Part shown: positions 11,201-26,200 of the stretch, in pieces
Layout of the letters: the number at the start of each line of letters is the position of its first letter
Position numbering within the stretch: the stretch's first letter is position 1
DNA from: Hymenolepis diminuta
Lineage: Eukaryota; Platyhelminthes; Cestoda; Cyclophyllidea; Hymenolepididae
Direction: 5' to 3'
NCBI GenBank assembly: GCA_900708905.1
Contig: CAADRB010000019.1
Location: forward strand, 1,373,295-1,437,294
Length of the DNA stretch: 64,000 nucleotides
Notes under the pieces: model-generated
Database searches by the model: none
The model's input: the letters and a program-made list of their open reading frames with translations, nothing else
Told to the model about the DNA's origin: nothing
Program-made: the position numbers and the translations under genes

Positions 11201-14200
11201 CTGTACTGATATGCATTCTGCTACATCCAGTATTTCATTCACCGAAGATGAAGGTCCAACGTTTCCTGGGTATTTCAAGAAGGTCTTGATTTATGTAATC
11301 ATTCTAAGTCGGCATTAAAGCTGATGCCGAATTTTCAGCCAGTTTTCCGTCTCATGAGCCCAGTTTCACTGGGACCTCAGCTTATGATGGAAGAGCTTAA
11401 ACCTCTTGAACAAAGAGGTGTTCTAATACCTGTTTCTTGCTCAAAATGGGCTACGTCTATTGTTTTTGTTCGGAAATAGAATTGTCTTGTTGTGCGCTAA
11501 CTATTCTATCGATTTGAATACAACATTAAAGCCCGAATTTTGCTCTCTACCAGTCCCTGATGACATCTTCTTGACACTGAATAGCTGTAAATGTTTTGCA
11601 GAGGTTTATTTGTCAATCAAAGTTTCCCATAGTCACGAGAACTTCTGACCATCAGAATGCATTCTGGGTTATGCAATATACCGGACTCCCATTCAGTGTT
11701 AAGACAGCATCTACTCTTTTCGAACAAATAAATGATGCCACAATATTGGGTCTCTCTGATACTTCTGCGTACCTAGACTTCATAATTGGTGTAGAGAAAC
11801 CTCAAGAACGCGTCATTGCACTATTCAATGTATTCAGGAGTATAACTTCCGTCTTTGAGCCGAAAAATATACGTTCTTTGAGCCTCTATTAAGTACCTAG
11901 GACGCATCTTTGATGAAAATGGCAGTCGTTCGGCTCTAGGAGGGCTTCGAGCAATTACAGAAATGCCACGCCCTACGGATATTATCAAATTTAGTCCCTT
12001 CCTGAGTCTCATCAGTTACTACAGTAAGCTTCTGCCAATATGGTATATTATTCGGGCTCCTCTAAATGAATTTTTGAGAAAGAACACTAAATGGGACTGG
12101 ACCCCTAAATGTGAGAAAGTTTTCACGAAGCGAAAGGGCATGCTCCCTTCTAATATTCTGCTTTCTCATTACAACCCGAATGTACAAATTACGATGGCTG
12201 AATATGCTTCGATCCATGGTTTTGATGTGGTTATCTCTCATATCTTCCCTGATGGTTGAAAATAGCTGTTGCTCAAGCTTCTCAAACTCTTATTGCATCT
12301 GAGAAGAGCTACAACAGACCTAAAAGGGATCTTTGACCTTTATTTTGCCATTAAAAAGTTCCCATAATAACTCTACGGCCCGAACTTCGCCCTACTAACG
12401 AATAATAAACCATTTCTCCCTATCCTCGGGTCCAAGAAGTGTATTCCAATTTATACCGCAAGATAACTCTATTGTTGGCCGACCATCCATCTTGACTATG
12501 ATTTCGATATAGAATATTAGAACACAACAGAATTCGGACAAGCTGATTGTTCTTCTTCTCGTCTTATCGACAACCAGAAGGGTCCTTTCGAGAAAACTTT
12601 TACTATGGAAGATGATACGCATAGCCAATTACTTGATACCGTACACAAAATTCCAAAATGTGGCTGCTAAAAGATTCGGTACTGAAGAACCCCATGAAGT
12701 ATGTTCATAGAGGATGGTCAAAATCAATCCAAAAGGATGATCTACAACTTTATGAACGGCGTAACAGTCCGCCTGTGGTTACTCCATGCCAAATGTTTGC
12801 AGACCGTGCCGTCATTCCTTCAACACTCAAGCGAGCAGTACTACAACAGTTTCATAGCAGTCATCCTGATGTTGGCCGCACGAAGTTTATAACAGGAATG
12901 TTTGTAAACTGGCCTGAAACGGAAAAAGATGTCGAAGCAGTTGTCGAACGATGCTCTAAATGCCAGCATACAGTCAGGCTTCCTCCAGACTAGAAACCTG
13001 GCCCCTGGCCTAAAACTGCAACCTAATGGCCCCACACACATTTGGATTTCGCTGGACCCGTCAACGTTCTTTCATATCTTGTCGCGGTAGATCCGCACTC
13101 AAACTGGCTCGAAGTTATTCTAATAAAGTCTACCACAATTACCATGTTGATCGGCAGTCTTGGTCATGTATATTTTCAGCTCATGAACTACTATAACCCA
13201 TTAGAACCGATAACGGCACCCAATTCCCTTCGGCCCTCCTTCAAGACTTTTGCTGAGTTATAATATCACCCACTTCTACTCTCCACCATATCATCCCCAA
13301 TCAAATGGTCAGGCAGAGCGATTCGTTGAGACCTTGAAGTGGACACTTCAGAAGTCACAGGGGGAGGGGACAACAGAAAGATTATTGATGCTTTTCTTTA
13401 AATGTATTGAAAGACGCCGCATTCGGCACTAAACAACCGCAAAGGTCTCAACCCTCCCTAGTTCATCTTCATGGGCCAAGATGACTCTTGTAAGCGGCAC
13501 AGCAGTTTACGTGACTGATGATCAACCGAATGGCACGGACAGAAGGTATCATCAGAACTCGGTGAAGTAACGTACTATTTGAAGTGGATGTGAATGGCCA
13601 AACTTTGGTGCGTCATTAAAATCTTCTCCGTCCCCAGTAAGCGGTAAATCATTTGAAATGGAAACGGGTCCTTCGGAAATTATCTAGGATATTTTTGGCC
13701 TCCTACCGTTTGGAAATAAAAGGACACTAGAAATCCAATCCAACAATTCACCTTCGTTCGGATCATTCCCGAATTTTTTGCCTTTATGTCTCTATGACTC
13801 CAATCTGTCCATACCAAGAGGAGTTTATAAGTTCTCATTCTTTCTATAAATGTCTCATTTCATTTAAAAGTACATCTGCACTCATATGAGTGTACTTGCC
13901 AAAGTGACTCATAAACCGTCTGTATCTCCACTCGCATACACATGCAGACGCATGCTTGTCATTTCACAGCTCTTACACTTTCTCATTGAGTTCGAGGAAT
14001 TGTGGCTATTACTTGGAAGCTAATAAGGTTATGAAAGTTTGAAAATATATTGTCATTCGTTTTATTCACCTTGAGATCGGTGAATAAATTACGAAGACAT
14101 GGCAAAATTGATTAAATCCCAGGCAATTATGGAGAAAGGCAGTTACGTTATGTTAAAATCATACCAATTCTCATCATCCTGCTAGTTCTTTGGCTAACAG

Positions 14201-17200
14201 GAAACAAAACAAATGCAGAGAAGTGAAATTACAAAACATTTAAATTAACAGGCCAGTCAGTAAGCCCTGAATGTTATAAACATGATTTTACTCTGAAATG
14301 CAGAAAGAATTTAAACCAGTAAACCACTCCTTATGCAGATAGTTTATAACCCAACATAAAATGAGACAAGACCTTATTCATAACTTCTTCCGGATCCTCA
14401 TCCATTTACCCCCTAACAGGCATTTTACTATCATCCGCATTTGGTTGTTTCCTCACGATCAAGAAACTGTAATTTTGTCCTGTCGTAAGATTTAATAGTA
14501 AGAATGAACAGTAGCCACAAAGCATATCCTTATGGTGAAAGATCCTCAAATTTTATTTATCTCACTACCCAGATATCTTCAGTAACAATCGCTTTTGTTA
14601 ATCAATGGTCATAATTTGTATTATTAAGAGTTCACTAAAGTAGTTTTTCAATATCAATTAATTAATTATTTAAAATACCTGTATTTAGAAGTCAGAAAAA
14701 TCTTTAATTTTCATATTTTTAATTAAAATGCAAAAAATAACTTATTTTGTAAATAATTAGGATCAATAAAGATACATTTTTAATTTTCAAAGAATTCTCA
14801 TAAGTAGTGAGTGTGTATTACTGTCTAGTTAAAAGCGGTTGACCACGTCTCTAAATCAATAAAGAATTCGCCCATTTGATTGATGAAACCTTTTATAACT
14901 TGGCAACTGTGCTTCCGGGAGCTATTTTTACTCTTCTCACTAGCACACTGGTAAAGTTCAAACATTGAAGGCTGTGTTTATTATTTTTGACATTTTATAT
15001 CAGAGGGATAGTTTTAGAATCAAAATAAAGTTCACGAAGAGCAAAATTACTAAATTCCTAAATTTTCGCTCTTTAAATCTCTAAAAGGTGTGCGTCCCAC
15101 GTTCAACCAGTATTAATAATCACTGGAATATTGTTATTGAATACAGATCCAGTAAAATAAATAGAGAGAGTGTGTATGAAAGATAAAGTTGATTGTGAAT
15201 CCTAAATCAACCTTCTCTTTTTGCTCTCAACCAAAACCACAAGTAAGTATTATTATCCTAACATTTGTGTTTGTATTTTTAACTTTTCTTCTCAAGTTTT
15301 AATGGAAAGTGAGCGAATAAATACAACATGTTGTGTTTTTCTATTCTTTCTCTTTTTAATCTATTTACAGTATATTTATGCTATTTTTCATACTTTTAAA
15401 ATCTGTTAGTTCTGTTTTCAGATTCATCACATTTTACTAGGCATTCAAAGTTTTGTATAATCAAAAGAACTCTGGCGCATCCGTATCAAGTAAAATCCGT
15501 TAATATGCATAATTTTTATGGCTTCAATAAACTGAAGTTGAGAATGCCGTATACTCGAAGGTTCGTTCTCAGCATGAGAGGAAAAACCTTTTTTTAAAGT
15601 GATAAAACGTTGAGTCACACAAAATATGACCTAGACTGCCACTACGATCGCTCCAGATATCCACCTAGATATTGCTATGTATACAATTATTCAGACAGTA
15701 TAGATTAAATACTGAAGAAATTAGAGACATTGTAACTGCGAGGAATTATTTGTAGCCTGATGTAGCAATAATACAGTTTTCCATTCCAAGGTGCGAACGT
15801 GGAAAACCTATTTTTGATAAATCAGTGCATGGGGATGAAATCTATGAATTCTAATCAAATTCATGAAGACTATGCAGCTCCGCGATGAATTATATGTGAA
15901 ATATAGCATTGGATTATGAAACTGTCATATTATCAAGTTGATGATTTTTTTTCCAGAAATGGGAAAAGAAATAAAATTATGTTATTTCATATAGTCTGTC
16001 ATTGTTCAAAGGACTGAAATTTTGCAGATAATAATTTGGATATCATTGAGTGTCAATGTTTGACATAATGCATTCCAATTCATTACCTCTAATATTTGAG
16101 GAATTTGAAACATGCATTCAGAATACATGAAGTGAAGTTGCTCAAATTTAATCCCATTAACTAAAAGAGCAGATCTTGCATTCTAATGAAAGTCACCATC
16201 GTTTTTCTCCGTATTGCGCATTTTTCTTTCAAAACTCCTTTTAAATATAAAATGAATACAAGTATTTCGAAGATTTATACTGCCTCTCATTTGTGTGCAT
16301 AAAGGTCCCTTCATAAAATACCGTTTCAACTAAGGATCTTTACGATGAACGGGCTTTTAGAAGCGTACGATTACCGACCGAAATCACAGGCTTAGTGCTA
16401 ATTTAAGGAAAAAGTCAAGTCGGTCTTGTCAGTAAAACCGTTTGAAGGCATTTCTTGACCAATGTATTAAAAACATATATTATTCATTATTATTATCCAC
16501 GGTATTACAACAAAAATTCAGCAATTTTTAGTTGTAAAAAGCAACTGAAATCGATTCAGCCAAATAGATAATAAAGAGAAGGGAGTCAAAAAGTACTGAT
16601 AGCAACATCAAGTACCAAAGAGTCTTACTTCATCTGATTTTTGGACTCTGGTTGTACAATATTTACTAATGGGCAATTCACGTCCCAAAATTCGAATTTC
16701 ACGATTCGTCCCCGGGTTGCATCAGATGCCTGTCAACGACGTTTAGCTCTTATTTACCGGTATTTTAATTAAGAAGGGTCGATCTTGTCGCTTCATTTGG
16801 TTTTTTCTTCGGATAATTGAAGACAAAATTTTCTTAGGCGCAGTTCATCAGCTTACAGTTTTAATGAACATAATACAATCTTAAGAATATATGTAATCGT
16901 TTCTTCAGACACGGTCAATTTTGTTCAATTGTCAATATCAGTGTGTTGAGTGGCATGTGTGTTCCGATCTCCCGGGTGGAACGCTGTTGTCATTAGTTAA
17001 AAACCGATTGACATCTGTTATGTCTAGCGAAAAAATTCCATTTACTGAAAATGTGAAAATTCTAAAAACACTATGTTCGTTATATCGGTTTGAGCGGATT
17101 TGGTGCAAGTCTGAATGATTACATACATATACATAAACTTATTTGGTATTTAACTGGAAATCGAATTTTTCTCTAACTACATTTATCACTTTTTAAATTT

Positions 17201-20200
17201 CTGATTCAGGTAACCCAGACGTTCTCCCCGACTCCATTCCAAACAGTAAATCCCTAGTTCCCTGTAATATTGGCAATGAAAGTTCAAAAGGCTTTTTTAA
17301 CGCCGCCCATGGATCCTTTCGGTGTCCATCTGGGTATATCTGCAAGGGCTACTGGGAAGGTCCCAATTTTGGTATCACCAGCTTTGATAACATTGGCTAT
17401 GCCATGTTAACTGTCTTCCAGTGCATCACTATGGAAGGATGGACAGATATCATGTACATGGTAAGTTTTTCCGATTTAAGAATTCCTTCCTTTACTTTAG
17501 TATAGTTGCTTTAAATGTTATCTGCTTTTCATTGCAGACATTTGATGCCGTCGGTGACAGGTTTAGTGCTTTCTACTTTGGTCCCTTAATTGTACTTGGT
17601 TCTTTCTTCATGCTCAATCTGATCCTCGGTGTTTTGAGTGGGTAAGTATCATCATTCATTCAACTTTGATATTCCTTGTCTTATTTTCACATTTCCGGTA
17701 ACGCCCCACAATTAAAAGCTCAAATTTTATGAATAGATTGGTATGAATATTATTAAATTATTGTTATATTATTATTATCTATATAAATTTTATTACTATG
17801 CTTTTCATTATTCTCTCACTCCGATATCCTTTAATGTTTTTTGTTCCACCTTTAAGTCTTCTTTTAACTCCTACTAGGTCCTATGCCCCTTCATTTTTTC
17901 TTGCCTTGTCTCTAAAATGTTCTATAATAAATCACCATTTCGATCACGCTTTCTAAGGTTATGAATTAGAGGCATTCCTAAGACCACTAACCACTAATTC
18001 CAGAATTAAAATTATTAAAAGATATGACTAGGAAAATATGAAATAAACCTTAAATTGTTCTGAGACTAGAAGAAATTCATAATCATTATTAGTTATCATT
18101 GTTCGAAGCTCTCTAAAGTTAACTGTCTCCAAAAAATGTTTAATTTTATTTGCATTTTAGAATTTTTTTCCCAAATTCAATAAATGTCCTTGACAAAATT
18201 TTCAGCCATATAGTTCGTTGATTTTTTAAAATATGACCAGATATAAGAAACATGAACAAAATTATAATTTTTTTCAGTTGACCTGTAAATAATTGAATAC
18301 TTTCACTACGGTCTGAAAACACATGTTCAGTATTCGTATAAATTTTTAATCTGGAGCATGATCCATAGGGAGGAATTTTCAATTTTAGTCTAATTTTTTA
18401 AAATTTGAACTAATTGTCTTCTACTTCTTTTTTTGATATTTACCAGAGAGTTTGCTAAGGAGAAGGAGCGAGTGGAGAAGAGGCGAGCGTTTTTGAAATT
18501 GAGAAGACAGCAACAAACGGAAAAGGAATTCGGCAGCTACATGGATTGGATTCAGCATGCAGGTACGTGAAAAATGGGAGACTCAATTCTAATTTGCCTG
18601 CTTGATCTTTAATTAGAACTGAGGAGGAAATTTAGCGTTTGTGGAAACAAGAAATTGAGGTGGATTTATCTAATGGATATTTGTAGTGTTCCCCTGTTAT
18701 ATTTATTCTTATTATAAACTCGATGTCTTTGTTTAGCTTCAACTTGTAACTGCCAATAATTAAATAAATGTTACTTCTTCATGCAATTACAAATTCCAGT
18801 ATTTCGTGTACTATTAGAGAAACAGTTAGTAATACTCATTGTACTTTTTGATGTTGTCTACCATTTTCGAAAATTCTCTTGAGCGTATTTGTTTGATCAA
18901 AATAATAGCTTATCAAAGTTAAGAATTTTACAACGTGACGTATAGTTAATAATATATCGGTTATTATAATGTTTAAATGTTTATCTTGAGATGTAAAGTT
19001 TACTTTTGAGCCCGAGTGGTGATCTTTTCTTGGATTCACTTCTGTTTGAGAGTGTAACATTGCAATAAATATCGATTTTTCTACCAGAGGCTTATTATCA
19101 TCAGTATTTTTGTAATTACGTATTTTATAAACTCGAGGCATTTCATTTAACAGCAGAAAGTGTTCATTTTTTAACTACATAAGTTTATAAAATTGGGTGA
19201 TCGTGCCTTTTCAATTCTCGTAGCTGCATTACGGTTAACTGAAATTGACGTTTATACACTTCGTTCGGCTCTAAGTTATTACTAATGTTAAGATTACAAA
19301 TGATGCTGAAAAAACTCAAATAGCTTATGATATATATATTCATCCAGTAGAGATAATGGACAAATTTTGACCCCTTTACTGGTCAAGACGCTAATCTGGC
19401 CTTGATTCAGTACTCGAATTCAAAATAAATATTTTGTGAGAAAAGACACTGATGATTATACTGGAATTAATTAAATAATGACACAGGTAGTTACTTTTAA
19501 CACGAAAATGCATGTCGGCATTCAATACGTATTTGCGTATATAAATTGGAAATTGTTATTTTAGAAAATTTTCCGTTTCAAACTAATATTTTCATTTTGA
19601 TTTCAACTTCGCAAAAAAAATTATTTTTACTTCCTATAATTATTACAAGTAGGCTAAAGCATATAGCGGGTATATTTAGTACCTGCACTTAGTAAAAGCA
19701 TGTTGGCTAGACCCTAAAAACATATATTAGTGTGTCTTAATTATTACCTTAAGGAGAAGGCGGTTCACAGGACTCTTCATAAAAATTTTCGCTTGCTAAT
19801 CCTACGCGATAGGGCTAGTTTAAATAACTAGTTCGTGTGCGTTCTAGTTCCGCTGGAGATTCTTTAACAAAAGAAAAATTTCGTTCTTGCCGATGACCGA
19901 GTGTACGTTGATGAGTTCCAAGCCCATCAGAAGTTTTGCAGTTTGTGTTGATATTATATATCTATCTTCTTCGATCAGGTTCGGGAATACTTGATCAAAA
20001 ATCTGCGTGATCTTAGTGATACAATGGAAGTCCGTTGAGAACGAATGCGAAATGCATATAATCAGATAGATTCAAACTGATTAAAACTCAACTAGCCTTG
20101 ATCAGCACTTCTTAAATCAAAGGCAGATCATGTATTCGCCAAATTGATATTTTCAGTCATAGTAGCCAGGGTAATTCCTATCCCACGCAAAAAATTACAG

Positions 20201-23200
20201 GTCTTCAAAATCCTTTTCTGCACAAACGCGATATTTGTCCAGTGTGGGATTCACCCCTGTTTGGGGTGCAACATATGGCGAACATTCTATTTGTCTATTT
20301 GAACAATTAACATCTGCACACATAATGGCTCGAGCAGCATCATTCATTTTGAGTTATTGTTTTGAAAGTAGCCAATTCAGCTGGCAAGATTTCACTTGAG
20401 ATGAGATCCTAAACGATTTTGTTTAATCAGAATTCTTGAAATCTATCGAACTTAACAGAACGTGTTTCTGGTGGTTTGCAAGGCAATACTTGAGAATATT
20501 ATTCTTGTACCATAAATAAGATCATTTTCGTCAATTACTTGATGTGTCAGTTCTAGTTTGCTCAATTTAATCTTAATTGCATGTCAATCATTCTTTATAT
20601 GCACCTTATCCGATCATATCATGCGCATCTTCCTACTTATTTACTTATATAAAGCTCTTATTATTGGTAAGAATAAGCTGTTACTTGTGGTATTAAGAGT
20701 ATATGAACTTGAAGCCAGATTGACACTTGAAAAAAAAGCAACTGAATTTAGCATATTGAAGTGTAATTGAAAGAGAAATCAGCCACATAATCAACCTCAA
20801 AGCATAAGCGCTTACTCATACATACGAACAAATTGGGGAAAGATACACACACGAATGCAATCAAGTACATCGCTTTTCGCATACTTTACCCAAACACACT
20901 AGTTATGAATAAACATCAAGACCGCTCTCCAACTGTGCCATTTTAGGGGGAGGGTAGAAGGAAAAGGTTTCTCACAGGAGGTCACAAGACCGTCAAATGG
21001 GGTTAAATAAGAATTCAGCTCAGTAAGTCCTGCCCAGAGTCACCATTAACTGCTACATTCATTAATCTATGAGTCTGGTGGTAGTATTATAGAATATCAA
21101 GAAATTTAAAAAAATTCGAATGCCATTTCTGCGATTCCTCAATAAATCACCGGAAAATTTTTACTTACTTCAAACGTACATCTTTAAAGAAAATGCGATG
21201 ACTCTCTTTTATCGTAATTCCTAGGAGACATAATTTGTGAATGTCTTAAGCAAACATTTTTTTCCTATGCTTGAGTAAATTTGCCTGAGGGCAGAAAGGG
21301 AAGAAAAGTGAGATGGGAAGCTGTGACCTGCAACTGCAATAAAATTCCTTACTGAGGAAGTGAAAGTTTGTGCGATAAAACGTGACATGACTAAAGTGCA
21401 CGCTGTAAAAAGTTCGCTTTTATGCCTTAAACAATCATCTCACAGGCAGAGAAGAGAACAGAGTTGATTAATATCTCTAACTCTGTTTCGCCTCTTTCTA
21501 ACACAATTGACTAATTCCATTTTTTTGTAGAGGAGGTTATTCTTGCCGAAGATACAACTACTGCCGAGGATAGGATCCGAATAATTGCAGGTAAGCCTTG
21601 TATTTTATCTCGAACTCTCTAATTATTGATTAGGTTAAAAAGGATTATTTTCTTGGCAATTTTCTATTATTGGTAGGCATTTAAAACGTGGATTAACAAA
21701 AAGAATACCAGTCAGAGAACAAAAATACTCTTACTGCGTTTGAACTCTGGTTTTATTAAAGGAATTAACTGCAACTAGAATTTCAAAGATTTGTAGTACT
21801 CTGTAGGGTTACCAACGCCGAAGTCCGGATATTCAAATTCAATTTTCATTATGGCAGCTAGCCTGACCCCAATATCCCTGTCGTCTGTTTGTACTAGAGT
21901 TAGAGTTATAGAGACGACCTTAACATATCCTCAGTGTCCTGGTATCTATGTTAGTTGGATTCTCACCTTTAATAAGTTTGGAACGAAGCCCTTTCCTGCA
22001 CACATCTTAGAATCTAACTTATTTGAATTCAAGTTTGGTACTTCTAAATTCGGTCATCTCTCCAAATTAATCTTAAATGAATGATCAGTATTAACGTAAT
22101 TCCAACTAACAATTCCAAAATATCCACAAAAATAACGGCAGAGAGGATAAATCAAATTTAAAGGTGTTATAGCTCTTGGTAGACGATATTCAGTTGCCTC
22201 AGAGACACTGTTCAATGTACAGTGTCACTTACTAGTTCGGAAAAACAATTTCATGTTTAAATGCTATTTTCAATACATAACGGATAGAAACAAAATAAAT
22301 GTTAATATCGCTGAGGAAAAATATCTAATAATTTGCATACTTTCATCTTCTCCTTGACAATCATTATTAATGCGTTTGAAGCTAACCGAATTGGAGGATT
22401 TCCTAATCCCAAATCAGTTCATCCAAGTTGTCCGATAGCTAAAAGTACCTTGTTGGTACTGTTGTAGTTATTCCATTTGAAGTGAACAACAAAATTTATA
22501 ATTAACTCTTAAATAAAATTTTCAATATACTTCGAATGTGTTATACTCTTTTGTACTTATTTTCAGGAATTCTGAGCCGAACTCAGTGATATGAAGATTT
22601 CACGCTTCTTACACCTTGTGAAATGTTTAAATGTAGAGGCTACTAATGGCCTAAATTTTCACATTTTGGCAGTTCGATGCTTGTTATATTTAATATTTTC
22701 CGTCAAATAATAGAAAGAATAACCCGAAGAAATTTGAAACTTGCTGGATTTGAGAATTTAAAATTTAGTAAAAATTGATGTCTTCCAACTAGGCATTTTC
22801 AAAAATCTTATGGATATTTGTTTTTTCCTCTTATGTTGTAAAGCTACTCCTTTTTTCAACTTTGTAAATCATTCACATAATTATGTCTGCACATTGCTGA
22901 AATGAATACCTACATTTGTGTTACTCCGAAATGAGTGTGGGATTTATTTTAGCATTATTGAATCATAATGTGAACTGGCCAATATTGCTTACTGCGTTAG
23001 TCTCAGTGACTACCCTAACTCTACCGACTGTTCAGACAAATTTATGAAGAGGAAACCGAGATTGGTCACAGATAATAAAAGGGTTTGATTAGTAGGAGTT
23101 TGACCTCCCCTCTTGCTGACAAAGACGACGTCCGCGTACGTAGTGGAGAAATTGGTGAATTATCGGGAACACACGGACCAATTATCAGAGAGAGAATTGC

Positions 23201-26200
23201 AATACGGTTGATTATGATAGTCTCTCCTAACGTGCGTCTGGCACGCTCTAGTCAGTGTTGTTGATTCAGCTGCAGAATAGATATGCCATGCTTTTCGATG
23301 TCTCATTATATACCATATTTTTTTCAAATCCCTTTCAAAACAGCACGCAGACGGGCCCAGAAAGAGCGGAATAAGAAAAATGCCAAAGATTTCCAGGGTC
23401 AAGAAATGAATTATGAAGACTCAGAAATGTTTTCCGACACTAAAGGTAAACTCCCAATTAGAATAACAATGTTTTTTTGAGTATTTTCATTTAAAATGCG
23501 TCTATTGCCTTCTACTTTTGCAGAAAACGTGCTCAATCAGCAGGGCTTTCTCCTTAAATCGGGCAAGAGCCGATTTGAATCATGTTGGCGAACTGAGAAA
23601 CGATTTCGGTAGGTTGTGTAAAGATGTATTGTAATATTGTAAACCTCCACCACATTATTGAAATAAGTTGATTCATTTTTATAGGCGAGGCATTACGAAA
23701 CTATACTTTCCTTATTAATATGATGCACTGTTATTCACATTCAGACGATAGTGTTTCAAATTGCAATTTAGGTACTAGAGATTAGCCGTCTTCAGGTATG
23801 TTTCTAAGGGTATCCTGACTGTACATCTTTTGAGCATTGCTTTGTTTTAAAACGGGGCACACGACTGTTGATGTCAGTCGTTCATGTCAAACTATTGCAG
23901 TTAACTTTCCTGTTTGTTATGAAAGCTAATGTTTTCAATAGTAACTCAAGCTTGTACCCTCCTCGTAACTTTGTAATTCCTCTTCAACTACTGAAAGCGT
24001 CGTGCGAATTTCAACATGCATTGATGATTTATATTTTCCTTTAACGAGGTAAATCTAATGAAATTATGAAAAGTTAACGTGGTAAGAAATTTGCATAAAG
24101 TTATTTTCTTTAGAAGGGCTTTCAAAATCCAATATCTCGAGAATAGATATGAAAATGTGAAGAATAGGAAGAAAGTTTAGTACCTTATTAATGGAGATCA
24201 GAATCTCACTAACTGGTCCTTATCACAGAGTGAAAGAAAACAGCTAATTGCTAGAATCACAGTAAATATTCAAGGGAAGCCCCGTGAGACAGCGTGGAAA
24301 TAAAGTCTTTTTAGTGCCAAATTTTACACCTTTTGAGCTAGCCGAAACAGCTAGGGGCGTGTAAAGCCATTGTGCACATGCAGCTAATTTGTTTAAAGGA
24401 TTATAAAGTCCTATTGTCGTTCACGTTTGAGATTATATGAAATGGACTCGAAGGAGTCTGCAGTAACACCAGTAGTGTCAATAGCTGCACACATACAGTT
24501 TATATCAGAATTGTACCTTGTTTGTTGTTTTTAATCCTATATTAATCATCTTCCGATATAGATCGCAGTTACGCTGATCTCCATTGTTATCGTTCATTCG
24601 TTTACTTTTTGCCACAGATATGCAGTCCGCAGATTGGCCAAAAGTCAACTAGCATATTGGAGTGTTATTGTTTTGGTGTTTCTGAACACCATCTGTGTAA
24701 CAATTGAGCACTACGGTCAACCAGTCTGGCTAACCACTTTTTTATGTGAGTCTATATACCCTTTTTTCTAATCCTTTAATAATTTTGCCATCATCATTAT
24801 CTCCCAGTTTATGTACTCCACCATATTATTATTTTATCTCTCTCCCTCTCTGCAATAAAACAATGTTTTGCGTAAGGATGATCTCAAGAAAACATACTAA
24901 AATGAAGTTGGGCGGTTGAGCTATGAGGGAAAATGTATATAATGGGAAATTTTGAACACAAGTTGGCCGTTCATTAATACTCCGGTGCGAGTGAGTTGCA
25001 GACTTTAAAATTGCCGCCACTGTAAGGCCACCCACTGTCGTGCATAAAAGAAATAAACTTTAACCCATTTTTAAAGCGATAATTATCAATCGGCGCAGTT
25101 AATCTCTCCGAGATCATACTTCGAACTTCATACAGGATCTACAGCAGAAATTTTGTCGATTTTCTACACATAAATAGTCCCAGGAAAGTAAAAATATTTA
25201 AGGTGATTTCTATCTACTACCAACTTCAATAGCTTTAAAAGTTAAAAATTCTCATGTGTGCCGGTGACGTTGCTATTAACGGGCATGTCAGCAAATTTAG
25301 AGGTCAAGGGACAAATAATTAATCGATTGAACGAAATGGTCAACTGCAGTGGATGGTGAAGGGTTAGCTTCATACTAATTTCCTATCAGAGGTGTTTCAG
25401 AACGCTGCTCCCCTGGCCCAAACTAGTGAAGGAAGTCACTGTCTTTCAATCGTCTCGGGACTTAGCTCACTAAAATGTGCGTTTATATAAATTTTTCTAT
25501 ATTTTTGAAAGTCGTTATTCCTATCCAACTAATTGGTTAAATAGGCTTGTAAAATGACTTGAATCTGGATTCGAATAATGGGAGACGACATAATATTTAA
25601 TATATTTACTCATCTTCATGGGAGTTTAAATCGACGTTTATTATTGAATCCTCTTTTTTCAAATTCTTAGGGAACGGTGATCTTTGTGATTCGCTGATTG
25701 ACAATTTCTGATTTCCCAAAACCCTTTCTCTATTACGATTCATATTTACCCATTGCAACAGGTGGAAAAAAATACATTTTTCTACCACGAAATGTACATA
25801 TACGGGAGGAGAATTGCAACTAAAATTGAAGGTTGCGCTCCAAAAATTGAATGTGAAGAAAAATCGGTTGAGAATGATTAAAATTTCAGCGTTTTATCTT
25901 TCAAGTGCCAGGGGTTTTAACTAAAACTTCGCACCGTAGGAAGTTAACCCCAATTTTAGATCAAATTTACTATTCGATTATTTTATTACGCTCTCATTTA
26001 TGGATTACCCACCCTTAAAATATCCACAGATCAACCAAACCTTTGGTTTTGTTGTGTCCGGATATGCTATTTTTAACTTTAGAAGGGGCTGATCGATTTG
26101 TGCTCTCATTCATTGCTAGAGGCAGCACTGAAACGAGTCAGGTTGAAAACTACACATCCCTGTCTGATAGATTTTCCAACTCTAACCTTTATTACATAAT

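Larger units (their letters stand above)
10666..14035 (+). mobile_element. Degenerate Ty3/gypsy LTR retrotransposon inside intron 5
   Basis: This is an old LTR retrotransposon inserted in the same orientation as the host gene. In order it shows a 5' LTR-end remnant, a possible gag/protease-side fragment (10794-11300), reverse transcriptase (about 11300-11930), RNase H (about 12080-12640) and integrase (about 12690-13640), then a 3' LTR-like tail. The order RT, RNase H, integrase is that of the gypsy (Metaviridae) class. The coding region is broken by many stops and frame changes. No envelope-like frame is visible. The element boundaries are estimates taken from the matching LTR-end stretches. 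Confidence 0.85.

Noticed and set aside
12395..12628. Minus-strand frames within the gypsy region as genes
   Set aside because: The plus strand of the same bases reads RNase H motifs of the retrotransposon, so these are antisense shadows.
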